Shown here: piece after piece, positions 17,399-26,577 of the stretch | How positions within the stretch are numbered: the first letter of the stretch is position 1 | How the letters are laid out: every line of letters starts with the position of its first letter | NCBI GenBank assembly: GCA_963805705.1 | Contig: CAWDVH010000001.1 | Coordinates: 1,736,001 to 1,800,000 of the forward strand | Reading direction: 5' to 3' | DNA from: CAWDVH01 sp963805705 | Lineage (GTDB): Bacteria > Actinomycetota > Actinomycetes > Streptosporangiales > Streptosporangiaceae | DNA length: 64,000 nt | The notes under the pieces: model-generated | Told to the model about the DNA's origin: nothing | Seen by the model: only the letters and a program-made list of their open reading frames with translations | Database searches by the model: none | Program-made: the position numbers and the translations under genes

Positions 17399-19889
17399 AT
17401 GACCGTGCAGGCCAATGAGAACGCCTCCGCCGGGCTCGCCCGGCCCGCCGACGGGGTGAAGGTCACCATCGACGGCTTCGAGATCAGCGTTCCGAAGGGG
17501 ACGCTGGTGATCCGCGCCGCCGAGCAGCTCGGCATCCAGATCCCCCGGTTCTGCGATCATCCCCTGCTGGAGCCCATCGGCGCCTGCCGGCAGTGCCTGG
17601 TGCACATCGAGGGCCAGCCCAAGCCGCCCGCCTCGTGCACGACCACCTGCACCGACGGCATGGTGGTGCATACCCAGCTCACCTCCGGCGTCGCCGAGAA
17701 GGCGCAGCGGGGCGTGATGGAGATGCTGCTCATCAACCATCCGCTGGACTGCCCGATGTGCGACAAGGGCGGCGAGTGCCCGCTGCAGAATCAGGCCATG
17801 TCGACCGGCGAGGGCGAGACCCGGTTTACCGGCACCAAGCGGACCTTCGCCAAGCCCATCGCGCTGTCGGCCCAGGTGCTGCTGGACCGGGAGCGCTGCG
17901 TCCAGTGCGCCCGCTGCACCAGGTTCGCCGACCAGGTCGCCGGCGACCCGCTGATCGAGCTGCTCGAGCGCGGTCCGCAGGAGCAGGTCGGGACCGCCGA
18001 CGGAGTGCCCTTCAACTCCTACTTTTCCGGCAACACCGTGCAGATCTGCCCGGTCGGCGCGCTGACCGGCGCCTCCTACCGGTTCCGGGCCAGGCCCTTC
18101 GACCTGGTCTCGACGCCCAGCGTCTGCGAGCACTGCGCGGCCGGCTGCCGGCAGCGGACCGATCACCGCCGCGGCGCGGTGACCAGGCGCCTGGCCGGCA
18201 ATGACCCGCAGGTCAACGAGGAATGGAACTGCGACAAGGGCCGGTGGGCGTTTACCTACGCCACCCAGCCGGACCGGCTGGTCACGCCGCTGGTCAGGGA
18301 CGACAGCGGGATGCTCGCGCCGGCCTCCTGGCCGGAGGCCATCAGCGCCGCGGCGGCCGGCCTGCTCGCGGCCCGCGGCCGGGCCGGCGTGCTGACCGGT
18401 GGCCGGCTGACCCTGGAGGACTCCTACGCCTACTCGAAGTTCGCCAGGGTCGCCCTGGCGAGCAACGACATTGACATGCGAGCCCGCCCGCACTCGGCGG
18501 AGGAGGCGCAGTTCCTGGCCGACAGCGTGGCCGGCCAGCCCGTCGCGGTCAGCTACGCCAGCCTGGAGCGGGCCCCCGCCGTGCTGCTGGCCGGGTTCGA
18601 GCCGGAGGACGAGTCGCCCATCGTCTTCCTGCGGCTGCGCAAGGCCGTCCGGCACGCCGCGCTGACCGTCTACTCGATCGCCGCGCTGGCCAGCCCCGGC
18701 CTGGGCCGGATGTCCGGAGTCCTGCTCAGCGCCGTGCCGGGATCGGAGGCCGACGTGCTGTCGAGCCTGATCACCGGCACGGGCCTGGACGAGGCGGGCA
18801 GCGCGGCGGCCGACGCGCTGCGCCAGCCCGGCGCCGTCATCCTGGCCGGCGAGCGCCTGGCCGAGGTCCCCGGAGCGCTGCCCGCGGCCGTCCGCCTGGC
18901 GCAGGAGACCGGAGCCCGGCTCGCCTGGATTCCCCGGCGGGCCGGGGAGCTCGGCGCGATCGAGGCCGGCGCGCTGCCGGCCCTGCTGCCGTCCGGCCGC
19001 CGCGTCGCCGACCCGGCGGCACGGGCTGATGTGGCCCGGGTCTGGGGGGCCGGCTCGCTGCCGGCCGAGCCGGGCCGTGACACCGGGCAGATCCTGGCCG
19101 CGGCCACCGCGGGCGAGATCGATGCCCTGGTCATCGCCGGCGTCGATCCGGCCGACCTGCCCGATCCGGCGGCCGCGCTGGCGGCGCTGGAGGCCGCGGG
19201 CTTCGTGGTCAGCCTGGAACTGCGCGTCAGTGCGGTCACCGACCGCGCGGACGTGGTACTGCCCGTGGCGGCCGTCGCGGAGAAGGCGGGCACCTTCGTG
19301 AACTGGGAGGGCCGGCCGGGCTCGTTCGGCCCGGCGCTCGCCGTCCCGGCCGTGCGGTCGGACCTGCAGGTGCTGGCCGCGCTGGCCGACGCGATGGACG
19401 TGCACCTCGGGCTGCCCGACGGCGTGGCGGTACGCGCCGAGCTGGCCGCGCTGGCCGGGCCGGCCTCGGGCGCCAGCGCCCCGGCGGCCGGCGACGGCCG
19501 CGAGAGCGCCGGCCGGCGTCCGCCGCCAGGGCCGGCCGCGGTGGTCGGCCATCTCGGCATGTCGCACCCGGGCCCGGGCCAGGCGCTGCTCGCCACCTGG
19601 CATAATCTCCTGGACGTCGGCCGCATGCAGGACGGCGAGCCGAATCTGGCCGGCACGGCCCGCACCGCGGTCGCGAAAATGTCCGCGGCGACCGCGGCCG
19701 AGGCCGGAACCGCCGAAGGCGGCCAGGTGACCGTGGGTACCGAGCGAGGGGCCGTCACGGTCCCGGTGGAGATCGCCGACCTGCCCGACCGGGTGATCTG
19801 GCTGCCGGCTGAATTCCGCGGGCTGCGCGGTCCGGCTCGAGCTGGGCGCGGGCCACGGCAGCCTCGTCACGGTGAGGAGCGCGCGATGA
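17399..19889 (+). CDS. nuoG: NADH-quinone oxidoreductase subunit G, with a 1-nt insertion near 19811
   Basis: NuoG is the large iron-sulfur subunit. The N-terminus has [2Fe-2S] ligands (RFCDHP, GACRQC, SCTTTC), then [4Fe-4S] motifs in DCPMCDKGGECPLQ, RCVQCARC and ICPVGAL, and a molybdopterin-oxidoreductase-like domain with a further cysteine set (CEHCAAGC, WNCDKGRW). As written, the frame runs without a stop straight into nuoH. The C-terminus should read LPANSAGCAVRLELGAG; this appears exactly if the G at 19811 is removed, and the frame then ends at a TGA (19887-19889) that overlaps the nuoH ATG as at neighbouring junctions. Reconstructed length is 829 residues. The fusion is therefore an artefact or a recent lesion. 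Confidence 0.93.
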
Positions 19890-21289
19890 CTGGCCTGGCG
19901 GCCGCGCCGCAGCTGCTGGCGGTCGGCCCTGACGAGCCGACCCTGGCCAGCTTCAGCCATACTCCCTGGTGGCTGGTCCTGCTCAAGGTCGTGGCCATCT
20001 TCGTGTTCCTGATGCTCACGACGCTGATCACGATCTGGGCGGAACGCCGCGTGATCGGGCGGATGCAGCAGCGCCCCGGCCCCAACCGGGCGGGGAAGTT
20101 CGGCCTGCTGCAATCCCTGCTGGACGGCATCAAGCTGCCGCTCAAGGAGGACATCATCCCGCGCGGCGTGGACAAGGTCCTGTTTGTCATCGCGCCGGCC
20201 ATCGCGACGATCCCCGCGTTCATCAGCTTCGCGATCATCCCGTTCGGCCCGGTGGTCTCGATTTTCCACCACCGCACCCCGCTGCAGCTGACCGACCTGT
20301 CCGTGGCCGTCCTGCTCGTGCTCTCGATGAGCTCACTGGGCGTCTACGGGATCGTACTGGCCGGCTGGTCGTCTAACTCGCCGTACTCGCTGCTCGGCGG
20401 CCTGCGGTCATCGGCCCAGGTGATCAGCTACGAGATCGCGATGGGCATCTCGTTCGTCCCGGTGTTCCTGTACGCCGGGTCGCTGTCGACCACCGCGATC
20501 GTCAACGCCCAGGCGAACGGCGCGGCGTTCCACCTGGGCGGCGTCACGCTGCACTATCCGTCCTGGTTCGCGGTGCTGCTGCTGCCCTCGTTCGTCATCT
20601 ACCTGATCACGATGGTGGGCGAGACCAACCGGCTGCCGTTCGACCTGCCCGAGGGCGAGGGCGAGCTGGTCGGCGGCTTCCACACCGAGTACTCCTCGCT
20701 CAAGTTCGCGCTGTTCTACCTGGCCGAGTACATCAACATGATCACGGTGTCGGCGCTGGCCACCACGCTGTTCCTGGGCGGCTGGCGGGCGCCCTGGCCG
20801 ATCACCATCTGGCCGGACGCCAACACCGGCTGGTGGCCGCTGCTGTGGTGGTTCGCCAAGATCGTGCTGCTGATCTTCTTCTTCATCTGGCTGCGCGGCT
20901 CGCTGCCCAGGATCCGCTACGACCAGCTGATGGCATTCGGCTGGAAGATCCTCATTCCCGGCGCGCTGGCCTGGACGCTGATCGTGGCGACCGCGCGGGT
21001 GTACCGCCGTCTGGGCGGCGGCACCGCGGTCTACCTGGTCGCCGGGGCGATCGTGGTCGTGCTGATCCTGCTGTGGTGGAGCGCGGAGATGAAGGCGGCG
21101 GCGCGCGAGCGCGCGGCGGCGCAGCAGGCGGAGGCCGAGGCCGAGCAGGACCGGCAGCCCGGCGCGTTCCCGGTCCCGCCCATGGACCTGCCGCATTACC
21201 ACGGCATCGGCGTGAGTGCGGGCGACGGCCCGGAGGGCGCCGGCGTCATCCAGGCCGACAGCACCATCAAGGAGGTCACCGGTGCCTGA
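19886..21289 (+). CDS. nuoH: NADH-quinone oxidoreductase subunit H
   Basis: The 467-residue membrane subunit anchors the peripheral arm and forms part of the quinone site. It has about eight hydrophobic helices, with conserved AERRVIGRMQQRPGPNR, QVISYEIAMG and GETNRLPFDLPEGEGELV. The last 65 residues form a charged cytosolic tail (Ala/Glu/Gln-rich), an actinobacterial feature. The ATG at 19886 is supported by the restored nuoG stop overlap. Confidence 0.95.
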   Translation: MTGLAAAPQLLAVGPDEPTLASFSHTPWWLVLLKVVAIFVFLMLTTLITIWAERRVIGRMQQRPGPNRAGKFGLLQSLLDGIKLPLKEDIIPRGVDKVLFVIAPAIATIPAFISFAIIPFGPVVSIFHHRTPLQLTDLSVAVLLVLSMSSLGVYGIVLAGWSSNSPYSLLGGLRSSAQVISYEIAMGISFVPVFLYAGSLSTTAIVNAQANGAAFHLGGVTLHYPSWFAVLLLPSFVIYLITMVGETNRLPFDLPEGEGELVGGFHTEYSSLKFALFYLAEYINMITVSALATTLFLGGWRAPWPITIWPDANTGWWPLLWWFAKIVLLIFFFIWLRGSLPRIRYDQLMAFGWKILIPGALAWTLIVATARVYRRLGGGTAVYLVAGAIVVVLILLWWSAEMKAAARERAAAQQAEAEAEQDRQPGAFPVPPMDLPHYHGIGVSAGDGPEGAGVIQADSTIKEVTGA

Positions 21290-21878
21290 CTTCCTGAACC
21301 CGATCAAGGGGTTCGGTGTCACCTTCCGGCAGATGTTCAAGAAGGTCGACACCGTGCAGTATCCCGAGGACAAGGAGCCCACCGCTCCCCGGTTCCACGG
21401 CCGGCATCAGCTGAACCGCTGGCCCGATGGCCTGGAGAAGTGCATCGGCTGCGAGCTGTGCGCGTGGGCCTGCCCGGCCGACGCCATCTACGTGGAGGGC
21501 GGGGACAACACCGAGGAAGAGCGGTATTCCCCCGGCGAGCGGTACGGCGCCGTCTACCAGATCAACTACCTGCGCTGCATCCTGTGCGGCCTGTGCGTCG
21601 AGGCCTGCCCGACCAGGGCGCTGACCATGACCAACGACTACGAGCTCGCCGATGACAACCGGGAGAGCCTGATCTGGACCAAGGAGCAGCTGGTCGCGCC
21701 GCTGCAGCCGGGCATGGAGGCCCCGCCGCATCCGATGCTGCTCGGCCTCACCGAAGGGGACTACTACCGGCTGGGTGACGCTGCCCGGCCACCGGCCAGC
21801 ACGGCGGACAACGCGCCAGGGACCGGCGAGCACGCTAGTGGCGAGCACGGGACGGGCGAGGACGGGGCGGTGCGGTGA
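21282..21878 (+). CDS. nuoI: NADH-quinone oxidoreductase subunit I
   Basis: The 198-residue ferredoxin-like subunit carries clusters N6a and N6b, with ligands in CIGCELCAWACP and CILCGLCVEACP. The GTG at 21282 has GGAGG 7 nt upstream and overlaps the nuoH stop. The C-terminal 35 residues are low complexity (repeated Gly-Glu-His/Asp) and not part of the conserved core. Confidence 0.96.
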   Translation: MPDFLNPIKGFGVTFRQMFKKVDTVQYPEDKEPTAPRFHGRHQLNRWPDGLEKCIGCELCAWACPADAIYVEGGDNTEEERYSPGERYGAVYQINYLRCILCGLCVEACPTRALTMTNDYELADDNRESLIWTKEQLVAPLQPGMEAPPHPMLLGLTEGDYYRLGDAARPPASTADNAPGTGEHASGEHGTGEDGAVR

Positions 21879-22696
21879 ACCATACTGTCGTGCTGGCCGC
21901 GAGCGCCGCTGACACTACCCGCATTGTCAGTTTCTGGACGCTGGCCGTCATCTCGGTGGCCGCTGCCCTCGGCATGGTGCTGGCCAGGCGCGCCGTGCAC
22001 TGCGCGGTGCTGCTGGCCGTGGTGATGCTGTCGCTCGCGGTCTTCTATGCCATGCTCGGCGCGCCGTTCCTGGCCTTTGTCCAGGTGATCGTGTACACCG
22101 GCGCGGTGCTGATGCTGTTCCTGTTCGTGGTGATGATCGTCGGGATCACCTCGGCGGACTCGCTCGTCGAGACGATCAAGGGCCAGCGCCTGGCCGCCGG
22201 GCTGGCCGGAATCGGCCTGCTCGTGCTGCTGAGCCTCATCGTCGGGCACGCGGCCATCGGCCCGTCTGCGAAGGCCCCGCTGGCGGACGGGCCATCGAAC
22301 GTCACCGGCCTGGCGACGCTCATCTTCACCAGGTACGTCTTCCCGTTCGAGGTCACCAGCGCGCTGCTGATCACCGCCGCGCTCGGCGCGATGGTGCTCG
22401 CGCACACCGAGCGGACCACGCCCAAGCCGACGCAGCGGATCCTGTCCCGCCAGCGGGTGGCCAGCGGCCGGCCCGCGCCGCTGCCGGGCCCCGGTACCTA
22501 CGCCCGGCACAACGCGGTGGACATGCCCGCGCTGCTGCCCGACGGGTCGGTGTCCCGCCAGTCGGTCAGCGAGGTCGTCGCCCAGCTGACCGCGACCGAG
22601 GGCGCGACGCCCGCGGCCAGGGCCGAGATCCTGGTCGCCGAGGAGCTGAGCGCCGCCGAGCACGGCGGCCCGGCCGGGACGAAGGAGGCACCGTGA
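21875..22696 (+). CDS. nuoJ: NADH-quinone oxidoreductase subunit J
   Basis: The 273-residue membrane subunit has five predicted helices in its first 175 residues, including the conserved FVQVIVYTGAVLMLFLFVVMI segment (helix 3, involved in conformational coupling). A long soluble C-terminal tail follows. The GTG start overlaps the nuoI stop. Confidence 0.94.
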   Translation: MNHTVVLAASAADTTRIVSFWTLAVISVAAALGMVLARRAVHCAVLLAVVMLSLAVFYAMLGAPFLAFVQVIVYTGAVLMLFLFVVMIVGITSADSLVETIKGQRLAAGLAGIGLLVLLSLIVGHAAIGPSAKAPLADGPSNVTGLATLIFTRYVFPFEVTSALLITAALGAMVLAHTERTTPKPTQRILSRQRVASGRPAPLPGPGTYARHNAVDMPALLPDGSVSRQSVSEVVAQLTATEGATPAARAEILVAEELSAAEHGGPAGTKEAP

Positions 22697-22995
22697 TAAG
22701 CCCGGCGCACTACGTGGCGCTGTCGGTGATCCTCTTCGTGATCGGCGGCGTCGGCGTTCTGGTCCGCAGGAACGCGATCGTCGTCTTCATGTGCGTCGAG
22801 CTCATGCTGAACGCGGTCAACCTCGCCTTCGTGGCGTTCGCCCGGCTGCACGGCGCCCTCGACGGCCAGGTCATCGCCTTCTTCGTGATGGTGGTGGCCG
22901 CGGCTGAGGTGGTTGTCGGCCTGGCCATCCTGACCGCGATCTTCCGTACCCGCAGGTCGGCGTCGGTGGACGACGCCAACCTGCTGAAGTACTAG
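22693..22995 (+). CDS. nuoK: NADH-quinone oxidoreductase subunit K
   Basis: This 100-residue subunit has three membrane helices. Two conserved buried glutamates of the proton channel lie in MCVELMLNAVNL and VVAAAEVVVGLA. The GTG overlaps the nuoJ stop. Confidence 0.96.
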   Translation: MISPAHYVALSVILFVIGGVGVLVRRNAIVVFMCVELMLNAVNLAFVAFARLHGALDGQVIAFFVMVVAAAEVVVGLAILTAIFRTRRSASVDDANLLKY

Positions 22996-23006
22996 AGGGG
23001 TAGCCA

Positions 23007-24953
23007 GTGACAGGCTCTCTTGCGGGCGCGCTGGCGTCGTCGCCAGCCATCATGACCAGCCTGCCCGTCGCCGGCGTCCAGCAGGCCGCCTGGCTGCTGC
23101 TGGCGCTCCCGCTGGCCGGCGCGGTGATCCTGCTGCTCGGCGGCCGGCGCACCGACTCGTGGGGGCACCTGGTCGGCGTGGCCATGCCGGTCGCGGCATT
23201 CTGCTACAGCGTGCTGGCCTTCGTGGCCATGCTCGGCTACCCGGCGGCGGAGCGCAGCCGGGACCTCACCCTCTTCTCCTGGATCCCGGTCCCCCCGCAC
23301 TTCCTGGTCAGCATCGGCCTGCAGCTCGACCCGCTGTCCATCTGCTTCGTGCTGCTCATCACCGGCGTCGGCTCCCTGATCCACATCTTCGCCGTCGGCT
23401 ACATGGCCGACGACCCGGGCCGGCGGCGGTTCTTCGGGTACATGAACCTCTTCCTGGCCGCGATGCTGCTGCTCGTGCTGGCCGACAACTACCTCGGCCT
23501 GTACGCGGGCTGGGAGGGCGTGGGCCTGGCCTCCTACCTGCTGATCGGGTTCTGGCAGTACAAGCCGGCGGCCGCCACCGCGGCCAAGAAGGCGTTCATC
23601 GCCAACCGGGTGGGTGACGCGGGCCTCTCGCTGGCCATCATGCTGATGTTCGCCACCTTCGGCTCGCTGAACTTCGGCCCGGTGTTCCACGCCGCGGGCT
23701 CGGCCAGCCCGGGCGTGCTGACCGCCCTCGGGCTGCTGCTGCTGCTCGGGGCCTGCGGCAAGTCGGCCCAGCTGCCGCTGCAGTCCTGGCTGCTGGACGC
23801 GATGGAGGGCCCGACGCCGGTCTCGGCGCTGATCCACGCGGCCACGATGGTCACCGCCGGGATCTACCTGATCGTCCGGTCCGCCCCGATCTTCGACCTG
23901 TCCTCGAACGCGCGGCTCGCCGTCACCATCGTCGGCGCGGCGACCCTGCTCTTCGGGGCGATCATCGGCTGCGCCAAGGACGACATCAAGAAGGCGCTCG
24001 CGGGATCCACCATGAGCCAGATCGGCTACATGATGCTGGCCGCCGGGCTCGGGCCCGCCGGGTACGTCTTCGCGATCGCGCAGCTGCTGGCGCACGGCTT
24101 CTTCAAGGCCGGGCTGTTCCTCGGCGCGGGCTCGGTCAAGCACGAGATGAACGACGAGGTCGACATGCGCCGCTTCGGCGGCCTCGGCCGGATCCTGCCG
24201 ATCACCTTCGTCACCTTCGGGTTCGGCTATCTGGCCATCATCGGGATCCCGCCGTTCTCGGGCTTCTTCACCAAGGACGGGATCATCGAGGCGGCGTTCG
24301 GCAAGGGCGGCACCTCGGGGGCGATTCTCGGCACCGCCGCCGTGCTCGGTGCCGCGATCACCGCCTTCTACATGACCAGGGTCGTGCTCATGACCTTCCT
24401 CGGCGAGCGCCGCTGGGACGACAAGGCGCACCCGCACGAGGCCCCGCCGATCATGACCGTGCCGATGATCCTGCTCGCCGTCGGCTCGATCGGCGCCGGG
24501 GCGTTCCTGATCCTGAACGACCGGCTGGGGGCCTTCCTCGAGCCGGTAACCGGCTCGCCGCCGGCCGTGCACGGGTGGTTCACCAAGGAGGGCACGGCCG
24601 CGCTCGTGCTGGTCGTAGCCGGGGTGCTGATCGCCTGGGCCATGTACGGGCGGCGGGAGATACCGGTGGTGGCGCCGGCCGGGAACCTGGTCACGGTGGC
24701 CGCCCGCAAGGACCTGTACGGTGATGCGATCAACGAGTCGGTCCTGATGCGGCCTGGCCAGTGGCTGACCCGGCTCTCGGTGTACTTCGATAACCGCGGC
24801 GTGGACGGCCTGGTCAATACCCTGGCCGCCACCATGGGCGGGACCTCGGGGCGGTTGCGCAGGCTGCAGACGGGCTTCGTCCGCTCGTATGCCCTGTCCA
24901 TGTTCGTAGGGGCGGTGCTCCTCCTCGGCGCGCTGCTCCTTGGTCGGCTATAG
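23007..24953 (+). CDS. nuoL: NADH-quinone oxidoreductase subunit L
   Basis: The 648-residue antiporter-like subunit is the most distal proton pump of complex I. It has about 16 hydrophobic helices; conserved motifs include LYAGWEGVGLASYLLIGFW, LIHAATMVTAGIYL and the lysine-rich loop AKDDIKKALAGSTMSQIGYM. A C-terminal amphipathic (lateral) helix region is present. GTG start, 11 nt after nuoK. Confidence 0.96.
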   Translation: MTGSLAGALASSPAIMTSLPVAGVQQAAWLLLALPLAGAVILLLGGRRTDSWGHLVGVAMPVAAFCYSVLAFVAMLGYPAAERSRDLTLFSWIPVPPHFLVSIGLQLDPLSICFVLLITGVGSLIHIFAVGYMADDPGRRRFFGYMNLFLAAMLLLVLADNYLGLYAGWEGVGLASYLLIGFWQYKPAAATAAKKAFIANRVGDAGLSLAIMLMFATFGSLNFGPVFHAAGSASPGVLTALGLLLLLGACGKSAQLPLQSWLLDAMEGPTPVSALIHAATMVTAGIYLIVRSAPIFDLSSNARLAVTIVGAATLLFGAIIGCAKDDIKKALAGSTMSQIGYMMLAAGLGPAGYVFAIAQLLAHGFFKAGLFLGAGSVKHEMNDEVDMRRFGGLGRILPITFVTFGFGYLAIIGIPPFSGFFTKDGIIEAAFGKGGTSGAILGTAAVLGAAITAFYMTRVVLMTFLGERRWDDKAHPHEAPPIMTVPMILLAVGSIGAGAFLILNDRLGAFLEPVTGSPPAVHGWFTKEGTAALVLVVAGVLIAWAMYGRREIPVVAPAGNLVTVAARKDLYGDAINESVLMRPGQWLTRLSVYFDNRGVDGLVNTLAATMGGTSGRLRRLQTGFVRSYALSMFVGAVLLLGALLLGRL

Positions 24954-24975
24954 AGCTGATGAGGCTGCGGATCCT

Positions 24976-26577
24976 ATGAGCACTTTTCCCTGGTTGACCG
25001 TGGTGGGGGCGATCCCGCTGGCCGGCGCGCTGGTGATCGCGGTGACGCCGGGCCGCTCGGCGCCGGGCGGCGCGGCCGACCAGCGCGCCCGTGACCGGCT
25101 CGTCAAGGTCATCGCGTTGGGCTTCACGCTCGCCACCCTGGCCGTGACCATCGTCATGGCGCTGCGCTTCAAGCCGGGCGGTCCCCGCTTCCAGTTCACC
25201 CAGACCGTTCAGTGGATCCCGCAGTTCGGGGTGCATTACGCGGTCGGGGTGGACGGCATCGCGCTGGTCCTGATCGTGATGTCCGTGATCTTGATGCCGG
25301 TCGTCATCCTCGCGTCCTGGCACGACGCCGAGGGCGGGGCCAGCCCGGCCGGCGAGCCGCCGCCGCGGCGCAGCGTGAAGACCTACTTCACGCTGATGCT
25401 GGTGCTGGAGACCATGATGATCGGGGTCTTCGCGGCCACCGACGTCTTCCTGTTCTACGTCTTCTTCGAGGCCATGCTCATCCCGATGTACTTCATGATC
25501 GGGAGCTACGGCGTCGGCCAGCGCCAGTACGCGGCCGTGAAGTTCCTGCTGTACAGCCTGCTCGGCGGGCTGCTCATGCTGGTGGCGGTCATCGCGCTCT
25601 ACTTCTACTCGGCCAGGGGCGGCCAGCCGGGCACGTTCCTGTTCAGCCAGCTCAGCCACGTCACGTTCAGCCCGCTCGTGCAGAAATGGCTGTTCGCCGG
25701 CTTCTTCATCGCGTTCGCGATCAAGGCACCGCTGTGGCCCTTTCACACCTGGCTGCCGGACGCGGCGACGGCCGCGCAGCCCGGCGCCGCGGTCCTGCTC
25801 GTCGGGGTGCTCGACAAGGTCGGTACCTTCGGCATGATCCGCTACTGCGTGGAGCTGTTCCCGGCGGCCGCGCACTACTTCACCCCCCTGATCATCGCGC
25901 TGGCCGTCGTGGGGGTCCTGTACGGGGCGGTCGTGGCCATCGGCCAGGCTGACCTGAAACGGCTGATCGCCTACTCATCGGTCTCGCACATGGGCCTGAT
26001 CACGCTGGGCATCTTCGCGCTGACCAGCGAGGGCCAGGCGGGCGCGACCCTGTACATGGTCAATCACGGCTTCGCCACCGGCGCGCTCTTCCTCCTCGCC
26101 GGATTCATGATCGCGCGGCGGCGCTCCCAGATGATCGCCGACTACGGCGGGGTGCAGAAGGTCGCGCCCGTGCTGGCCGGGCTGTTCCTCATCGCCGGCC
26201 TCGCGGGCCTGGCGCTGCCCGGCCTGTCCACCTTCGTCAGCGAGTTCCTGGTGCTGGTCGGCACCTTCACCCGGTATGAGGTGCCCGCCGTGCTGGCCAC
26301 GGTCGGCATCATCCTGGCCGCGATCTACATCCTGTGGATGTACCAGCGCACGATGACCGGGCCGGTGCAGGAAGAGGTCAAGGCCATGCCGGACCTGCGG
26401 GCCCGCGAGCTGTGGGCGATCGGCCCGCTGATCGTGCTCATCATCGCGATGGGCGTCTACCCCAAGCCGGTGCTGGACGTGATCAACCCGGCGGTACACC
26501 AGACGCTGGTGCAGGCGCATTCCACCGACCCGGTCCCGCCGGATCCGGCTACCGCTGCCCAAAGGAGCTCCCCGTGA
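24976..26577 (+). CDS. nuoM: NADH-quinone oxidoreductase subunit M
   Basis: The 533-residue antiporter-like subunit has about 14 membrane helices. It carries FFEAMLIPMYFMIGSYG (conserved Glu), APLWPFHTWLPDA and QADLKRLIAYSSVSHMG. The ATG at 24976 is preferred to an in-frame start at 24940 because it gives the standard N-terminal helix. Its stop overlaps the nuoN GTG. Confidence 0.96.
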   Translation: MSTFPWLTVVGAIPLAGALVIAVTPGRSAPGGAADQRARDRLVKVIALGFTLATLAVTIVMALRFKPGGPRFQFTQTVQWIPQFGVHYAVGVDGIALVLIVMSVILMPVVILASWHDAEGGASPAGEPPPRRSVKTYFTLMLVLETMMIGVFAATDVFLFYVFFEAMLIPMYFMIGSYGVGQRQYAAVKFLLYSLLGGLLMLVAVIALYFYSARGGQPGTFLFSQLSHVTFSPLVQKWLFAGFFIAFAIKAPLWPFHTWLPDAATAAQPGAAVLLVGVLDKVGTFGMIRYCVELFPAAAHYFTPLIIALAVVGVLYGAVVAIGQADLKRLIAYSSVSHMGLITLGIFALTSEGQAGATLYMVNHGFATGALFLLAGFMIARRRSQMIADYGGVQKVAPVLAGLFLIAGLAGLALPGLSTFVSEFLVLVGTFTRYEVPAVLATVGIILAAIYILWMYQRTMTGPVQEEVKAMPDLRARELWAIGPLIVLIIAMGVYPKPVLDVINPAVHQTLVQAHSTDPVPPDPATAAQRSSP

